Source: Nitrospira lenta
GTDB lineage: Bacteria; Nitrospirota; Nitrospiria; Nitrospirales; Nitrospiraceae
Direction of reading: 5' to 3'
Assembly (NCBI RefSeq): GCF_900403705.1
Contig: NZ_OUNR01000012.1
Span: 124,001 to 188,000 of the forward strand
DNA: 64,000 nt
The position numbers were made by a program, and so were the translations under genes. The stretch's first letter is position 1; each line of letters starts with the position of its first letter. This document shows, one piece after another, positions 62,647-64,000 of this stretch. The notes under the pieces are model-generated. The model saw nothing but the letters and a program-made list of their open reading frames with translations. It was not told the origin of the DNA and did not search any database.

Positions 62647-64000
62647 TCATCGTTCCGCGCGATTGTCGAGACGGCTGGCGGTCTGTGCGATGGCCCGGCC
62701 GAATCGATCGTAGAGCCCGTCCACGTACAACTGGTTCATGAAGAGAACGTAGAAGCGGCTCCGCAGGCCTTCCACCCAGGCCGGCATCCACACGGTCCGG
62801 CCATGGGCGCGCAGATAGAGATAGCACCAGCTGAGGACGGTCATAACCGTGGCCATGAGCACGATACTGTCGAAGAGCCAGTTCGGAAGATCCGCGGCTT
62901 GAAAGTAGGACGCGACTTCCGCGGGATTGGGATACAGGAAGGCCGTGAACGATTCGACGGCGAACAAATAGACGAAGACAACGAAGAGCAGCGTGACGAG
63001 CATGGCCCCCGATACTTCCCAGGAGGGCACCGCGCGCAGGCGGGTGAGCGTCAAAATGGCTTGCGAGGAGGTGATCCAAATAAAGAAGAGGAAGATGACG
63101 GTGCCTTGGGATTCCAGCAAGGGAATGCGCAGCACGCCGTGGGTGACCAGCAGGATCAGCAGGGGAATCATCAAGGTCGTCGCGAATCCGGTCGACCAGG
63201 TGAGGGGAGAAAATGCCTGTTCTTCCTCCTGCCGGTCCGCATGCGGGAAATGCGCTTCCTGTCTGGCTTTGTGGATCACGTTGCCGCTGTTCAGGAACAT
63301 GGTGGCCTTGAACAGTCCGTGGGCAATCAAATGAAAGACCGCGAGCGAGAAGGCGCCCAGGCCGCACTCCATGATCATGTAGCCCATCTGACCGACCGTC
63401 GAGAAGCCGAGGGTCTTCTTGATGTCGTTTTGCGCCAGCATCATGGTGGCGCCCACGATCGCCGTTAGTGTCCCCACCACGAACGCCACATGCAACGTCG
63501 TCGAACTCAGCCCGAACAAAGGCGCCAGCCGGTTGATCAGATACCCGCCGGCATTGATGATGCCGGCATGGAGCAGCGCCGTCGCGGGCGTCGGGGCATA
63601 GAGATAATGGGGGAGCCAGATGTGGAACGGGAACTGCGCCGATTTACTCATGCCGCCGATAAACAGAAGCAGCGTCACGGCCGTGGCTCCGCTGATCTCC
63701 CATCCCGGCAGGGGCGACAGCGTCACGGATGATTCAGCCGCCTTGGCAAACAAGGCCGGAAACTCCAGCGTTCCGTAGAGGGCGTGGGCCAGGACGATTC
63801 CCGCCAGAAACGCGATATCTCCGACCCGCAACAGCGTGAACGTCTTGAAGGCTCCTCCCAGCGTGCCCGCATGGGCATGGTTATGGGCGAGGAGATACAG
63901 CAGGTAACTCAGGAGTTGCCAGAAGAGAAACAGCATCATGAGGTTCGCGCTGGAAACCAGGCAGAGCAGGACGAAGAGCGCCAGACCGATGAGCGCGAGG
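62647..64000 (-). CDS. Second NuoL-like subunit, 5' end beyond window
   Basis: The frame is open to the right edge; about 451 C-terminal residues are visible. Signatures: MSKSAQFPFHIWLPHYLYAPTPATALLHAGIINAGG, AQNDIKKTLGFSTVGQMGYM and NPAEVASYFQAADLPNWLFD. It is strongly similar to the neighbouring NuoL-like gene, with a 59-bp identical DNA stretch (60973-61031 versus 62906-62964). Shared segments are so close at DNA level that recent duplication or gene conversion is likely. Separated from the next gene by about 240 bp without features. Confidence 0.88.
   Translation of the reverse strand, partial: LALIGLALFVLLCLVSSANLMMLFLFWQLLSYLLYLLAHNHAHAGTLGGAFKTFTLLRVGDIAFLAGIVLAHALYGTLEFPALFAKAAESSVTLSPLPGWEISGATAVTLLLFIGGMSKSAQFPFHIWLPHYLYAPTPATALLHAGIINAGGYLINRLAPLFGLSSTTLHVAFVVGTLTAIVGATMMLAQNDIKKTLGFSTVGQMGYMIMECGLGAFSLAVFHLIAHGLFKATMFLNSGNVIHKARQEAHFPHADRQEEEQAFSPLTWSTGFATTLMIPLLILLVTHGVLRIPLLESQGTVIFLFFIWITSSQAILTLTRLRAVPSWEVSGAMLVTLLFVVFVYLFAVESFTAFLYPNPAEVASYFQAADLPNWLFDSIVLMATVMTVLSWCYLYLRAHGRTVWMPAWVEGLRSRFYVLFMNQLYVDGLYDRFGRAIAQTASRLDNRAER

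Overview
The window reads as a chromosomal segment of a Gram-negative, autotrophic bacterium, most likely a Nitrospira-type member of the Nitrospirota. This is inferred from gene content and style: LpxC (outer membrane), a DabA/DUF2309 protein with several NuoL/NuoM-like subunits, tandem CDGSH proteins, a Rieske-flavodoxin fusion and a ThyX-like tandem protein. No rRNA is present to confirm it. Base composition is GC-rich except for an AT-richer patch at about 47.7-48.1 kb. I see no complete insertion sequence, prophage or CRISPR array.

Left part (0-12 kb): the 3' end of lpxC, a HARE-domain DNA-binding protein, suhB, and a group made of a small unknown protein, a CxxC AhpD-like protein and a B12/radical SAM protein of the RiPP-maturation type. 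Then come phhB, an amino-acid permease, a 650-bp gene-poor stretch with inverted repeats, ppk2, and several small stress or unknown genes. A tmRNA gene (12099-12448, minus) carries the tag ANQELALAA; its partner smpB lies 26 kb away.

Middle part (12.6-38 kb): almost all genes are on the minus strand. They include an AlkA-like glycosylase, an MFS transporter, a DedA-rhodanese fusion, RidA, SDRs (one with an unusual YxxxR active site), a nitroreductase, a complete tripartite RND pump, a Ser-less STAS protein, and a three-GAF sigma-54 activator. A redox and stress island follows: the Rieske-flavodoxin fusion, two double-CDGSH proteins, a small cytochrome c, a four-repeat secreted protein, two VOC proteins, and GlcG-, DsbA-, pirin-, NmrA- and DoxX-like proteins.

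Replication core (38-50 kb): smpB, dciA-like, gyrA, gyrB, dnaN and dnaA, followed by the likely oriC (47729-48066) and a dsrEFH/tusBCD-like trio and hisS. recF is absent from the cluster.

Right part (50-64 kb): a tandem ThyX-like protein, a TPR protein, an alpha/beta hydrolase, an Hsp31-like protein, and a minus-strand operon. That operon runs from a NuoL-like subunit cut by the window edge, through a second NuoL-like subunit and a NuoM-like subunit, to DabA, followed by a PII-like regulator. It looks like a cation-coupled inorganic-carbon (CO2/bicarbonate) uptake system with three antiporter-like subunits instead of one.

Scattered between genes in the 42-56 kb region are six copies or fragments of a palindromic repeat of about 125 bp. 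The central stem of this repeat keeps its pairing while its sequence changes.
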